A stretch of 64,000 nucleotides of DNA from Elusimicrobiota bacterium (GTDB lineage Bacteria; Elusimicrobiota; Elusimicrobia; UBA1565; UBA9628): the NCBI GenBank assembly GCA_016212795.1, contig JACRDT010000005.1, forward strand, positions 264,789 to 328,788. Direction: 5' to 3'. A model generated the notes under the pieces. It ran no database searches and was not told where the DNA came from. It saw nothing but the letters and a program-made list of their open reading frames with translations. Shown here one piece after another: positions 15,429 through 23,786 of this stretch (positions are counted from its first letter, which is position 1; each line of letters opens with the position of its first letter). The translations under genes were made by a program, and so were the position numbers.

Positions 15429-17944
15429 AAGGCGGCGAGGAGCTCCGTGGGGGTGCGGTAGCGCTTGTCGGGGTCCGGGGAGAGGACCTTCGCCATCACG
15501 TCGTTGATCCCGTCGGGGAGCTTCTGGCTCGTCGCCTCCGAGAGAGGCGTGAACCGTCCGTTGAGCTTGTTGAGCAGCATCCCCGCGCCCTGGCCGGCGA
15601 AGGGGAGCGAGCCCGCGAGCATCTCGTAGAACACCACCCCCAGGGCGTACACGTCCGACTCCGGGCGCACCGTGCCCTGCTCCGACTCGGGGGCCATGTA
15701 CGGGGGCGTGCCCACCACGGTGTTGGTCATCGTCTTGTTCGCGGCGTCCTTGGCCTGCCGCGCCACCCCGAAGTCCATCACCTTCGCCGACCCGTCGTCC
15801 GTCACCATGATGTTCGACGGCTTGATGTCGCGGTGGATGATCTTGCGCCGGTGCGCGTACTCCACCGCGGCGCAGGCGTCCTTCAGGACGGCCAGGGCCT
15901 GGTCGAAGGGCAGCGTCCCGCGCTCGCTCATGTGCGCGGCCAGGGTCTTGCCCGAGGCGAATTCGAAGACCAGGTAGATGTCCCCCCCGTCTTCGACGAT
16001 GGAGTAGATCTCGACGATGTTCGGGTGGCGCAGGGCGGCCACCATCCGGGCCTCCTGCAGGAACCGCTCCCGCTCGCGCCGGTCGAGGCGGATCTCGTCG
16101 CGCATCTTCTTGATCGCGACGGGCCGGTCGAGGGAGGTGTCCACCCCCTCGTAGACCACGCCCATGCCGCCCAGGCCCACCTCGCGGACCACCCGGTACT
16201 TCGACCAGAACGCCCCGGCCCCGTCTTGCTCGGCGGGGCCGCCGGCGGCGGCCCCCGTCCCGAGCGCGCGCCTCATCGTCGTGCGCACCTTCTCCCGCCA
16301 GGAGGCGGAGAAGAAGTGCAGGAGCCCCAAGGCCAGGAGGACCCCGCCGGACGCCACGGACAGCACCAGCGTCCCAAGGCGCCTCTTGGGCGCCGGCGCC
16401 TTGGCCGCGGGAGCGGCCTTGGCGGCATCCTCGTCGAACAGGAACAGGACGTCGTCCGAGTCCGGCGCCTGCAGCGCCGCCTCGTAGCGGTCCTGGAACC
16501 GGCCGTCGAGCTCGGCCGAGCGCTTGAGGGACTCGAGCATGCCGACGCGGTCCCCCAGCCCGGCCAGGGCGAAGGCCCTGTTCTGGAAGGCGAAGGCGTT
16601 GTTGGGGTCGCGCTCGATGATCCTGTTGGCGTCGGCCAAGGCCTCCTTGTACTTCTTCATCTTGCTCTGGGCCCACGAGCGCGTCTGGAGCGCGGGCGTG
16701 TTCTCCGGCACCAGCTTCAAGGCGAAGCTCGCGTCCTGGACGGCGTCGCTGAAGCGGTCGAGCTTGTTGTTGGCGATCGCCCGGTAGTTCCAGGCCTGGG
16801 CGTTGTTGGAGTTGGTGTCGATGGCCCGGCTGGCCGCGTCGGCCGCGCGCAGGTAGTCGCGCATGGACAGGGCGGCGGCGGCCTCCTTGGCGAAGACGAG
16901 CGAGCGCTGCTCGGCGGCGGTCAAGGCCTCCCGCCGGGACGCCCCGCCGCGGTCCAGGGCCGCCACCGCTCCCAACTGCACGGAGCTCTCCGCGTCCGCG
17001 GGCGAGTCGCCCAAGCCCGTGAAGGCTCCGCCGCGCATCGCGGACGGCAGGGACGCGGCCTGCGCGCGGCCCTCCGAGAGCTTCACGATGGCGAAGGCGA
17101 CCTGGTTGCCGGGGTCGACCTTCAGAGCCTGCGAGCCGGCCTTGATGGCCAGCTGATAGTCGCCGAGGTGGTGGGCGGCCGTCCCGTAGGCGGCGAAGGT
17201 CTTGGAGTCGTTGGCGCCGAGCTTGATGGCCTTGTCGAGGACGGGGAACGCCCCGCGGTAGTCCCTCTCCAGGACCATGTTCTGCCCCTGCTTCGAGTAG
17301 CCCGAGGAGCTGTCCGGACGGTCGCGCATCTCGTTCTCCGCCAGCTTCTTGCGCGAGTCCCACAACGCCATGTTGACGACGTCCCGGAACGACACGGGAG
17401 GCGTGGTACCCGGGTTGGCGTTCGAGGAATCGGTCGTATTCACGGCCGGCCTGTTGGAAGTGTCGGCGGCCGGGAGCTTGTTGGGGTCCGTCGGCCCCTC
17501 AGGCACGACGACAGGCGGCCCGGCCGCCGTCAGCCTGTCGACTTCAGCCTCGACCATCTTCTGTCCGTAAGGGCTCAACCCGGTGGTGATCCTGCCGCTG
17601 TACAAGGATATGATCTTCGCCCTGATCCCCGGCTTCTCTCCTTCGGTCGCCGTTTTCCATTTTTCCTTATATGGCGCCAACTGCCTATTCAATTCCCTGA
17701 AGATCTCCAGATCCTGGGCCTCGAGATCCTGGGGCATCTCGTCGGGGGACGGCTCGGTCACGGTCGTGTCGGTCCCGGAGTTCGGGTCCGAGGTATCCAC
17801 CCCGGCGACAGGGTCGGCCGAGGTGCCGTCCTTCGTGGTGCCGGTCGTGCCGCCTTCGCCCGTGTCGGTCCCGGGGGGCAGCGCCCGGGCCGCCAGGAGC
17901 GGCACGAGCAGCAGGCCAGCCAGCAGAGCGCTCGCAGTCTTCAT
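15413..17944 (-). CDS. Receptor-type Ser/Thr kinase with N-terminal secreted TPR domain (paralogue 3)
   Basis: 843 residues: signal peptide (MKTASALLAGLLLVPLLAARA), a Thr/Asp/Gly-rich linker (about 25-60), an exported helical/TPR region (about 60-490), a transmembrane helix at about 520-545, and a complete C-terminal kinase from about 590 (GLGGMG, VAIKKM, HRDIKPSN, DFGVAR, PPYMAPE). The ATG at 17944 directly begins the signal peptide. It is divergent from a second small secreted protein through the same promoter arrangement as kinase 2. The stop codon (15413-15415) and last five codons lie inside the right arm of a 32-bp inverted repeat. Function: extracytoplasmic sensing linked to Ser/Thr phosphorylation (inferred from architecture). 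Confidence 0.9.
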   Translation of the reverse strand: MKTASALLAGLLLVPLLAARALPPGTDTGEGGTTGTTKDGTSADPVAGVDTSDPNSGTDTTVTEPSPDEMPQDLEAQDLEIFRELNRQLAPYKEKWKTATEGEKPGIRAKIISLYSGRITTGLSPYGQKMVEAEVDRLTAAGPPVVVPEGPTDPNKLPAADTSNRPAVNTTDSSNANPGTTPPVSFRDVVNMALWDSRKKLAENEMRDRPDSSSGYSKQGQNMVLERDYRGAFPVLDKAIKLGANDSKTFAAYGTAAHHLGDYQLAIKAGSQALKVDPGNQVAFAIVKLSEGRAQAASLPSAMRGGAFTGLGDSPADAESSVQLGAVAALDRGGASRREALTAAEQRSLVFAKEAAAALSMRDYLRAADAASRAIDTNSNNAQAWNYRAIANNKLDRFSDAVQDASFALKLVPENTPALQTRSWAQSKMKKYKEALADANRIIERDPNNAFAFQNRAFALAGLGDRVGMLESLKRSAELDGRFQDRYEAALQAPDSDDVLFLFDEDAAKAAPAAKAPAPKRRLGTLVLSVASGGVLLALGLLHFFSASWREKVRTTMRRALGTGAAAGGPAEQDGAGAFWSKYRVVREVGLGGMGVVYEGVDTSLDRPVAIKKMRDEIRLDRRERERFLQEARMVAALRHPNIVEIYSIVEDGGDIYLVFEFASGKTLAAHMSERGTLPFDQALAVLKDACAAVEYAHRRKIIHRDIKPSNIMVTDDGSAKVMDFGVARQAKDAANKTMTNTVVGTPPYMAPESEQGTVRPESDVYALGVVFYEMLAGSLPFAGQGAGMLLNKLNGRFTPLSEATSQKLPDGINDVMAKVLSPDPDKRYRTPTELLAALERLK

Positions 17945-17964
17945 CGGGTAAGCCTCCCCTATGA

Positions 17965-18010
17965 AGTGTAGCCCGTCACCCTTGAATTGTCAAGGAAGGC
18001 CTGTTATACT
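17965..18010. promoter_or_regulatory. Overlapping divergent promoters of kinase 3 and small secreted protein
   Basis: Minus: TTGACA (17993-17988), 17 nt, TACACT (17970-17965). Plus: TTGAAT (17982-17987), 17 nt, TATACT (18005-18010). The -35 boxes abut in CTTGAATTGTCAAG (17981-17994), as at the kinase 2 locus. Confidence 0.8.
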
Positions 18011-18051
18011 AATTATCGCACGAGGGTTTTCCGTCTTACGGAGGTATCGCC

Positions 18052-18405
18052 ATGCACGCACTACTGTTGGCCGTCCTGGGCGTCGTCGTGGCGCCGCCGC
18101 TGCAGGCGACGCCCGTGGTCCAGGGCTTTGACTTCATGAGGGCGGAGGACAAGACGTACTGCGACCGTCTGCGCCTCCCCGCCGACAAGCTCAATGACTG
18201 CTACATCACGAGGGACTTCATCCGGGAAGCCCAGCTCTACTGGGCCGCGGCGGACGCGGGCAGGCCGACCCCCCTCCTCAGGCTCATGCCGCTGGAAGTG
18301 GACATGACCTACGCCAAGCCGGACAAGGACGAGAAGAAAGACGAGAAGAAGCTGATCATCAGGACGGCGATCAGGCAGAGCCTCGACAGCACCTACATGG
18401 TCTGA
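18052..18405 (+). CDS. Small secreted protein divergent from kinase 3
   Basis: 117 residues: a short signal peptide (about 1-19), then a polar domain with two cysteines (TYCDRL, NDCYIT), aromatic residues and a Lys/Asp-rich stretch (DKDEKKDEKK) near the end. No family recognised, and no strong similarity to the other small secreted protein beyond size, export and Cys pairs. GGAGG lies 7 nt before the ATG. It occupies the same position relative to kinase 3 as the 100-residue protein does to kinase 2, so a shared role is plausible. It ends 1 bp before the converging stop of the next gene. Confidence 0.7.
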   Translation: MHALLLAVLGVVVAPPLQATPVVQGFDFMRAEDKTYCDRLRLPADKLNDCYITRDFIREAQLYWAAADAGRPTPLLRLMPLEVDMTYAKPDKDEKKDEKKLIIRTAIRQSLDSTYMV

Positions 18406-18406
18406 C

Positions 18407-19330
18407 TCATCTTCCGACGGCCTGCGGAGCCGGCTGGTAGGCTGCCCGGTCGGTCTCGCCGACCTTCATCAGCTTGTCCTTGGAGATCTTGCCGACGCGT
18501 TTGAAGGAATAGTCCACGTAATACTTCTTGCCCGCCTCGAGGCCCTGGGAGAACTCCTTGACATAGGCCATGAAGTCCACGGCGTACGCCTCGGCGGCCG
18601 GGAAGGCCAGCTCCTTCTCCAGGAGCGTCGGGTCGAACCAGTTCGGGACGTCCTTCTTGAGCTTGAGGACCAGGACGGTCCGCTCGCCCGCGTAGTAGGA
18701 AGCCCACTTGTCCTTGAGGGTCAGCGCCAGGGAAGGCGTGAGCGACTGGGCGAGGATCCCCGTCGGGTCCGGGCTCATCGCGATCTTCTTGACCGGCGCG
18801 AGGACGAAGTCCCCGTCGCGGTTCCCCCCCTGGACCACCTTGTAGTCGTAGGCGGCCTCGCGCTCGTAGATCCCCACCCACGGCCCCTCGAGGCAGACCT
18901 GGAACCTGTCGTACTCCCACGGCAGCAGCGGCTGGCGGTCCCTCAACGTGACGGAAGCCCGCTCCTGCCAGGTGAAGCCGGGGCGCTGGTGGCAGACCTG
19001 CTGGCCGTTGGGGCCCTGCGGGTAGCACTCCTCGACCCACTCGGTGCTGCGCAGCCACACCGACTGCGTCTGCGGGGGATCGCCGGCGCCGATCGTGAAG
19101 TTCACGCAATCACGGTCGTAGCGCGTGTAGTACGCGTGGGCCGCGACGGCCTGCGCGTCCTTGTTCTCGGCCGCCTTCTCCTTCACGGCCTTGATGACGT
19201 CCGACACGTTGATGCCTTGGTCGAAGTCCAACGTCGGCAGCTCCGCGCCGGCGCCTTCGGCGCAGGCCGGGACGGCCGACAGGGCCAGGGCGAGGACCGT
19301 CGCCGGGACCATGATGACGGCTGTTCTCAT
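18407..19330 (-). CDS. Secreted protein of unknown function
   Basis: 307 residues with a signal peptide (MRTAVIMVPATVLALALSA...CA, about 1-25). The mature part is mixed alpha/beta with several cysteines (RDCVNF, EECYPQ, QQVCHQR) suggesting disulphides, and a C-terminal KxYYVDYSFKRVG segment. No family recognised. The ATG at 19330 is preceded by AGGAGG 9 nt upstream and a -10 TATAAT at 19402-19397; the longer frame to 19390 would start upstream of the Shine-Dalgarno and is rejected. A 9-bp perfect inverted repeat lies at the expected transcription start. It converges on the small secreted protein gene with a 1-bp gap. Confidence 0.65.
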   Translation of the reverse strand: MRTAVIMVPATVLALALSAVPACAEGAGAELPTLDFDQGINVSDVIKAVKEKAAENKDAQAVAAHAYYTRYDRDCVNFTIGAGDPPQTQSVWLRSTEWVEECYPQGPNGQQVCHQRPGFTWQERASVTLRDRQPLLPWEYDRFQVCLEGPWVGIYEREAAYDYKVVQGGNRDGDFVLAPVKKIAMSPDPTGILAQSLTPSLALTLKDKWASYYAGERTVLVLKLKKDVPNWFDPTLLEKELAFPAAEAYAVDFMAYVKEFSQGLEAGKKYYVDYSFKRVGKISKDKLMKVGETDRAAYQPAPQAVGR

Positions 19331-19373
19331 CGAGGGGTACCTCCTAATATAAGGCCCTGGCAGCCAGGCCAAA

Positions 19374-19402
19374 GGACCCATGGACGACATGGGTCCATTA
19401 TA
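19374..19402 (-). promoter_or_regulatory. -10 box with operator-like inverted repeat
   Basis: Minus strand TATAAT (19402-19397) is followed at once by GGACCCATG, 5 nt, CATGGGTCC (19396-19374), a perfect 9-bp inverted repeat spanning the likely start site. It could be an operator or a 5' hairpin of the message. Confidence 0.5.
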
Positions 19403-19427
19403 CCACAGAAGGACCCGGGATGGGACG

Positions 19428-20390
19428 TTATTTGGAGGCCATGCCCAGCATGAGCCGCAGGCTGGCGCCGAAGGTGCGGACGGGCTGGCCCAAGGTCGCC
19501 GAGACCAGCCGCACGCACCCCAGCGAGCACCCGGGCTCGCACGACTTGTGCCGGTCGTTGGACCTCAGGTCGGCGAAGCTCATGGAGGCCAGCGGCCACC
19601 GGCTTTCGCGCTGCTGGCCGCACCACTGGACCGTCCCGTCGCCGTTGACGTAGAGGAACTTGAACCCCGCCAGGCATTTCCAGGGGCGCGAGAAATCGCC
19701 CATCACCATCTCCGAAAGGTGCTTGCCGTAGAAGTTGACCCCCTCGAAGACACCGTAGCGGCGCAGGAGCTCCAGGTACTTCTCCCCCCGGATGGCGATG
19801 CGCCCCCCGGGGCCGTGCTGGATCGAGAACCCGAACGCCAGCCGCAGCCCCTCGAGGGCCTTGCGGAACTCGGCGTAGGAGTCGACGGTGTCCTCGCAGA
19901 GCACCGTCTGGACCTCGACCGTGAACTTGGCCTCCTCGCTCAGCAGCTTGAGCCTGGGCAGCACGGCCTTGAGGGACTTCTGCGAGGTCGGGGTGGGCGC
20001 GACGGAGTCCACCGAGACCTGCATGAAGTCGAGGCCCGCGTCGTTGAGGTCGCGGATGCTCCGGGAGGTCAGCAGGAATCCGTTGGTGATGATGGTGCAG
20101 AGGTTCGAGCCGCCGCGCTTGGACTTGACGTGGCGCACCAGCGCGGCGATGTCGGGGTGCAGGAGGGGCTCGCCGCCGAGGAGGTCGTAGACGAGCGCGC
20201 CGAGCCCGTCGAGCCTGTCGACGCGCGACCGCAGCTCCGACAAGGGCGGGGGCGGCGCCCCGGGGGCGTACTCGTCGCAGTAGGCGCAGCGCAGGTTGCA
20301 GTCGTCGGTGACGACCATCTGCGCGTAGAACGGCCGCGCGTCCATGACGCGCTTGGCTCCGGTCAGCACGAACCGCCAGTCGACGGCCAT
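19428..20390 (-). CDS. Radical SAM protein with C-terminal cysteine cluster (SPASM-like)
   Basis: About 320 residues. The CxxxCxxC iron-sulphur motif reads CNLRCAYC near residue 33, followed by a GGEPLLHPD motif (SAM binding) and a TNGFLL strand, the classic AdoMet-radical barrel. After the barrel lie KCLAG, WCGQQ and CEPGCSLGC, enough cysteines for an auxiliary cluster of the SPASM/twitch type, which would suggest action on a peptide or protein. The start is uncertain: ATG at 20390 fits the domain, while an ATG pair at 20435/20438 adds 15-16 residues partly encoded by GC-rich palindromic sequence. No precursor peptide is evident next door; the divergent partner is an unknown protein. Confidence 0.8.
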   Translation of the reverse strand: MAVDWRFVLTGAKRVMDARPFYAQMVVTDDCNLRCAYCDEYAPGAPPPPLSELRSRVDRLDGLGALVYDLLGGEPLLHPDIAALVRHVKSKRGGSNLCTIITNGFLLTSRSIRDLNDAGLDFMQVSVDSVAPTPTSQKSLKAVLPRLKLLSEEAKFTVEVQTVLCEDTVDSYAEFRKALEGLRLAFGFSIQHGPGGRIAIRGEKYLELLRRYGVFEGVNFYGKHLSEMVMGDFSRPWKCLAGFKFLYVNGDGTVQWCGQQRESRWPLASMSFADLRSNDRHKSCEPGCSLGCVRLVSATLGQPVRTFGASLRLMLGMASK

Positions 20391-20443
20391 ATTGTATAAT
20401 TCCCCGACGACCCGCTTCCCCGCGGGGGAGGCCATCATACCAA

Positions 20444-21115
20444 ATGGAACGGCCAGACATCTCGACGCTGCTGCGCCAGACCCGCATCCTCCGCGCGCCC
20501 CGGAGGATGCTCTCCACCTTCGGCGCCACCAGGATCGCCTACCACCTCCTCTCCCCCGTCGCCGAGCCCCAGGGGAAGACGCGCATCCGCCGGGGGACGG
20601 TCGTCTCGGAGAAGCCCCTCATCGTGACGGCCGACTCGTTCGCGGAGCGGTTCAAGGACTTCGGGGAATCCGCCGACGAGTTCGCGCCCTGGGTCTCCGA
20701 AGCCTACAAGGACCTCCTCCGGGCGCTGGAGTACAATTTCAGGAACGAGGGATTCTCCACGAGCATGGTGTCGGCCGTCCCGGCGGATGCCGTGGACCGG
20801 GCCATCAAGGAGCTCGACGCGTCCGACGAGCGCCACGGCGCGATCGTCGCCTGCCCGGACGCCGGCTGGTCGCTGGCCCTCATGAAGCTCACCCTCGAGG
20901 AGGCCGCGCGCTCCTTCCCGACGCACCTGCGCGACCTCGAGCGCCGGGGCCTGTTCGACCCCGACGGCAAGAGGCGGGCCGCCCTGCGCCGGGAGATCGA
21001 GGGGCTCTTCGCCGCCGCCCAGGGCGATCCCGAGGCGCGCGAGGCCCTCGGCCTCAAGCTCCGCGAGCACGGCCTCTTCGAGGAGTACGAGGACCGGTTC
21101 CTGGGGCTGTTCTGA
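20444..21115 (+). CDS. Uncharacterised protein
   Basis: 223 residues, soluble, no signal peptide, rich in Arg/Glu/Ala and mostly helical. No family recognised. Features include a Phe-rich patch (FAERFKDFGESADEFAPW), a CPDAGWSLALMKL segment and a charged C-terminal half with DLERRGLFDPDGKRR. It is divergent from the radical SAM gene; a TATAAT at 20395-20400 faces it, giving a leader of about 40 nt. Neither a substrate role for the radical SAM enzyme nor a separate role can be chosen from sequence alone. Confidence 0.65.
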   Translation: MERPDISTLLRQTRILRAPRRMLSTFGATRIAYHLLSPVAEPQGKTRIRRGTVVSEKPLIVTADSFAERFKDFGESADEFAPWVSEAYKDLLRALEYNFRNEGFSTSMVSAVPADAVDRAIKELDASDERHGAIVACPDAGWSLALMKLTLEEAARSFPTHLRDLERRGLFDPDGKRRAALRREIEGLFAAAQGDPEAREALGLKLREHGLFEEYEDRFLGLF

Positions 21116-21130
21116 CCCGGGCAAGCCCTC

Positions 21131-21187
21131 GGGACCGAAAGACCTACCGCTGCCTTGGGTCCAATGGCCCGTTTTTCGTGCTATAAT
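21131..21187 (+). promoter_or_regulatory. Conserved upstream element and -10 box of the subtilase gene
   Basis: GGGACC, then GACCTACCGC, TGCCTTGGGTCC and ATGGCCCG (21131-21171) precede TATAAT (21182-21187). The same ordered pieces occur upstream of the metallopeptidase gene (45063-45135) and, in part, upstream of the HAD-MFS gene (33305-33360). Confidence 0.6.
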
Positions 21188-21235
21188 CCGGGCGTACCAT
21201 ACATTGCCGCGCCGAGCGTCCATAAGGAGGTATCT

Positions 21236-22483
21236 ATGGTCCGAGCCGTGAGATGGCCGATCCTGGCAGCCTTCGTCCTGAGCCTCGCATCCGCCGCGGT
21301 CGCGCAGGAGACCCTGGGGTCGTCGCCCACCCAACGCATCGTCGTCTTCAAATCACATACGACTCCCGCGTCCCGCGTGACCATCGCCGCCCAGTCGGGG
21401 GCGTCCGTCCTGCGCGAGCTGAGGCTCATCGACGCGGTCGTCATCAAGGTCGCCGCGGCCCAGGCCCAGGCCGCCGAGTCGGCGCTCAAGGCGAGGCCCG
21501 AGGTCGTCCGCGTCGACCCGGACCCGCGCATCAACTGGCTCGAGGCCGCCCCCGCGACCGTGGCGGACGCGCCCTGGCCCTCGATGCAGGATTTCCTGCC
21601 CCGCCGGTTCGAGCTCTCCGACCCGCCGCCGGCCTCCGACGACCCGGGGTCCTCCGCCGGGCAGGAGAAGCCCTGGGGCATCGGGCGCGTCAACGCCCCG
21701 GCCGCGTGGGCCGTCACCAAGGGCAAGGGCGTCAAGGTCGGCGTCGTCGACACGGGCATCGACGTCGACCATGCCGACCTCAAGGCGAACATCGCCGGCG
21801 GGTGGAACGCCATCGACAAGGAGCACCCGGACAACTTCAAGGACGACAACGGGCACGGCACGCACGTGGCCGGCACCATCGCGGCCGTCGACGACGAGGC
21901 CGGCGTGGTCGGGGTCGCGCCGCAGGCGTCGCTCTACGGCGTCAAGGTCCTCGACAAGGACGGCGGCGGCACCTTCAGCGACGTCATCGCGGGGATGGAG
22001 TGGACCGTCGCCAACAAGATGCAGGTCGTCAACATGAGCCTGGGAGCGGCGCGGGGCAACGATTCCCTCAAGGCGGCCGTGGAAGCCATGGCCAAGGCGG
22101 GGGTGATCCTAGTCGCGGCGGCGGGCAACTCCGGGGGCGCCGTGGGCTTCCCCGCGGCCTACCCCGGCGCCATCGCCATCGCGGCCATGGACTCCAAAGA
22201 CAAAGTCGCCTCGTTCTCGAGCCGCGGGCTCCAGGTCGCCTTCATCGCCCCGGGCGTGGCCGTCAGATCCACCTACATGGGCGGGGGCTACAGCAGCCTC
22301 TCGGGCACCTCCATGGCCTGCCCGCACGCCGTCGGCCTGGCGGCGCTGGCGGTCGCGGCCAAGGGGCTGGGCGACACCGAAGCCCTGCGGGCCCACTTCA
22401 AGGCCAACGCCGCGGCGCTCCCCGGCGTCCCCGCCGAACAGCAGGGAGCTGGGGTCGTGGACGCTGCCAAGCTGGTCCAGTAG
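21236..22483 (+). CDS. Secreted subtilisin-like serine protease (S8 family)
   Basis: 415 residues. A signal peptide (MVRAVRWPILAAFVLSLASA, cleavage near AQE) is followed by an inhibitor-I9-like propeptide to about residue 130 and an S8 catalytic domain. The triad is visible: Asp in VGVVDTGIDVDHADL, His in NGHGTHVAGT, Ser in LSGTSMACPHA; the oxyanion Asn lies in AAAGNSGG. Size and order match bacterial subtilases secreted through Sec and matured by propeptide removal. The ATG at 21236 is backed by AAGGAGG 5 nt upstream; the longer frame from 21155 spans the -10 box and is rejected. It stands alone, followed by a paired palindromic repeat. Confidence 0.93.
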   Translation: MVRAVRWPILAAFVLSLASAAVAQETLGSSPTQRIVVFKSHTTPASRVTIAAQSGASVLRELRLIDAVVIKVAAAQAQAAESALKARPEVVRVDPDPRINWLEAAPATVADAPWPSMQDFLPRRFELSDPPPASDDPGSSAGQEKPWGIGRVNAPAAWAVTKGKGVKVGVVDTGIDVDHADLKANIAGGWNAIDKEHPDNFKDDNGHGTHVAGTIAAVDDEAGVVGVAPQASLYGVKVLDKDGGGTFSDVIAGMEWTVANKMQVVNMSLGAARGNDSLKAAVEAMAKAGVILVAAAGNSGGAVGFPAAYPGAIAIAAMDSKDKVASFSSRGLQVAFIAPGVAVRSTYMGGGYSSLSGTSMACPHAVGLAALAVAAKGLGDTEALRAHFKANAAALPGVPAEQQGAGVVDAAKLVQ

Positions 22484-22489
22484 TCCCAA

Positions 22490-22620
22490 TCACTCGCCTC
22501 CCCCGCGGGGAGGCGAGTAGCTGTGGGGGCATATTCTGTTTCATAAGGAATTCCTTAAATAAAACGGCATATGCCCCCCCGCTACTCGCCCCCCCCGTGG
22601 GGGGGGGCGAGTGATTTATG
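22490..22620. repeat. Inverted pair of palindromic repeats (BIME-like), copies 8 and 9
   Basis: The forward copy (ATCACTCGCCTCCCC...GGCGAGTAGC, tail TCTGTTTCATAAGG) faces the reverse copy (AATAAAACGGCATATGCC, then CTACTCGCC...GGCGAGTGA). The 20-odd bases between them resemble those of the pair at 8845-8971. Confidence 0.85.
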
Positions 22621-22626
22621 TATAAT
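22621..22626 (+). promoter_or_regulatory. -10 box 6 nt before the DsbA-like start (leaderless candidate)
   Basis: TATAAT ends 6 nt before the ATG at 22633, so the predicted transcript would begin at or next to the start codon. No Shine-Dalgarno is present. The -35 position falls inside the palindromic repeat. Confidence 0.55.
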
Positions 22627-22632
22627 ATCGCC

Positions 22633-23301
22633 ATGTTGCCGAGTTCCCGGGTCAGCCGGTGGGCCGCGAGCGCCGCGGGCGTCCTCGCCGCCTCCGTGCT
22701 GTCCGTCGCGGTGGCGCGCGGGCACTACAAGCCCTACGCGGCCGACGCCCCCCCGTACCGCCAGCTCGGCGGCGCGGCGGCCAAGGTCCAGATCGTCGAG
22801 TATTCCGATTTCCAGTGCCCGGCCTGCAGCGCGGCCCACAAGTCTGTCAAGCAGGTCCTGTCCGTCTACGGCGAGAAGACGCGGGTGACCTTCAAGCACT
22901 TCCCGCTCGAGAAAGCCCACCCCTTCGCCCGCGCCGCGGCGGTAGCCGCGGAGTGCGCCGGGCGCCAAGGGAAGTTCTGGGACTACCACGACGTCCTCTT
23001 CGAGCGCCAGAAGGAGTGGGTCCCCCGCCATGAGGAGGGCAAGCCCGCCCCGTCTGAGAAGGCCCCGGCCGAATGGTTCGCCGCGTACGCCGCCCAACTG
23101 CGCCTCGACAAGGCCGCCTTCGCCGCCTGCCTCGCCGACCCCGCGGCCAACGCCGCCGTCGACGCCGACCTCGAGGAAGGCAAGAACCTGCCGGTCGGGG
23201 CGACCCCGACCTTTTTCGTGGCGGGCAAGCGCTTCGTCGGAGGCAGACAGCTCTCGACCCTGGGCACCCTCTGGATCGACAAGAAGCTCAAGAACCCATG
23301 A
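22633..23301 (+). CDS. DsbA-family thiol-disulphide oxidoreductase, exported
   Basis: About 222 residues with an N-terminal signal anchor (to about residue 30) and a thioredoxin fold with a DsbA helical insert. The active site is CPAC in YSDFQCPACSAAHK, the usual variant for the MauD/DsbA-related DSBA group; the cis-Pro lies in GATPTFFVAGKR. It should oxidise or shuttle thiols in the periplasm. The downstream gene overlaps by 4 bp (ATGA) and encodes a MauE-like membrane protein, a partner often seen for such oxidoreductases. The start at 22633 is chosen because the upstream ATG (22618) overlaps the -10 box. Confidence 0.88.
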   Translation: MLPSSRVSRWAASAAGVLAASVLSVAVARGHYKPYAADAPPYRQLGGAAAKVQIVEYSDFQCPACSAAHKSVKQVLSVYGEKTRVTFKHFPLEKAHPFARAAAVAAECAGRQGKFWDYHDVLFERQKEWVPRHEEGKPAPSEKAPAEWFAAYAAQLRLDKAAFAACLADPAANAAVDADLEEGKNLPVGATPTFFVAGKRFVGGRQLSTLGTLWIDKKLKNP

Positions 23302-23786
23302 ACGACGCCAAGACAACCGCCGAGGCGCTTCCGCGGCCCTGGGCCGCCTGGGCCAGCATCGCGGCCCGCCTCGCCCTGGGCGCCGTCCTCGTCGTGGCGG
23401 GGGCGGGCAAGGCGGCGGCGCCCACCGAGGATTTCGCGGCGGTCATCGAGGCCTACGCCATCCTCCCCGTCGGCCTGACCCTCCCCGTGGCGGCGGCCCT
23501 CCCCTGGGCCGAGCTCCTCATCGGGTACGCCCTGCTCGGCGGCTTCATGACGCGCTGGGCGGCGGCGGCCGCCGCCGGGCTGTTCTCGGCGTTCGTCCTG
23601 GGGATGGCCTCCACGCTCGCCCGCGGCATCTCCCTGCACAACTGCGGGTGCTGGGGCTTCAACTGGCACGTGCCCGTGCCCGTCTCCATCTCGCTCGACA
23701 TCGTCCTGGCCGGCGCGGCCGTCTGGCTGCGGCTGAAGGGGCGCCCGATGTTCAGCCTCGACCGCTGGGTGACGGAGGGATCGTGA
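23298..23786 (+). CDS. MauE/DoxX-like integral membrane protein
   Basis: 162 residues with four hydrophobic helices. The first contains VVAGAGKAAAP, a typical DoxX/MauE start, and a loop after helix 3 contains the cysteine pair NCGCWGF. MauE-like proteins pass electrons or help thiol chemistry for partner thioredoxins; the 4-bp ATGA overlap with the DsbA-like gene supports joint work. No quinone-binding motif is clear. The stop overlaps the GTG start of a response regulator, so three genes are coupled. Confidence 0.75.
   Translation: MNDAKTTAEALPRPWAAWASIAARLALGAVLVVAGAGKAAAPTEDFAAVIEAYAILPVGLTLPVAAALPWAELLIGYALLGGFMTRWAAAAAAGLFSAFVLGMASTLARGISLHNCGCWGFNWHVPVPVSISLDIVLAGAAVWLRLKGRPMFSLDRWVTEGS

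Noticed and set aside
20412..20433. A further palindromic repeat copy (CGCTTCCCCGCGGGGGAGG)
   Set aside because: It has a C/G core but neither the ACTCGCC arm nor the GCCGTTTCAT tail, so it was not counted.
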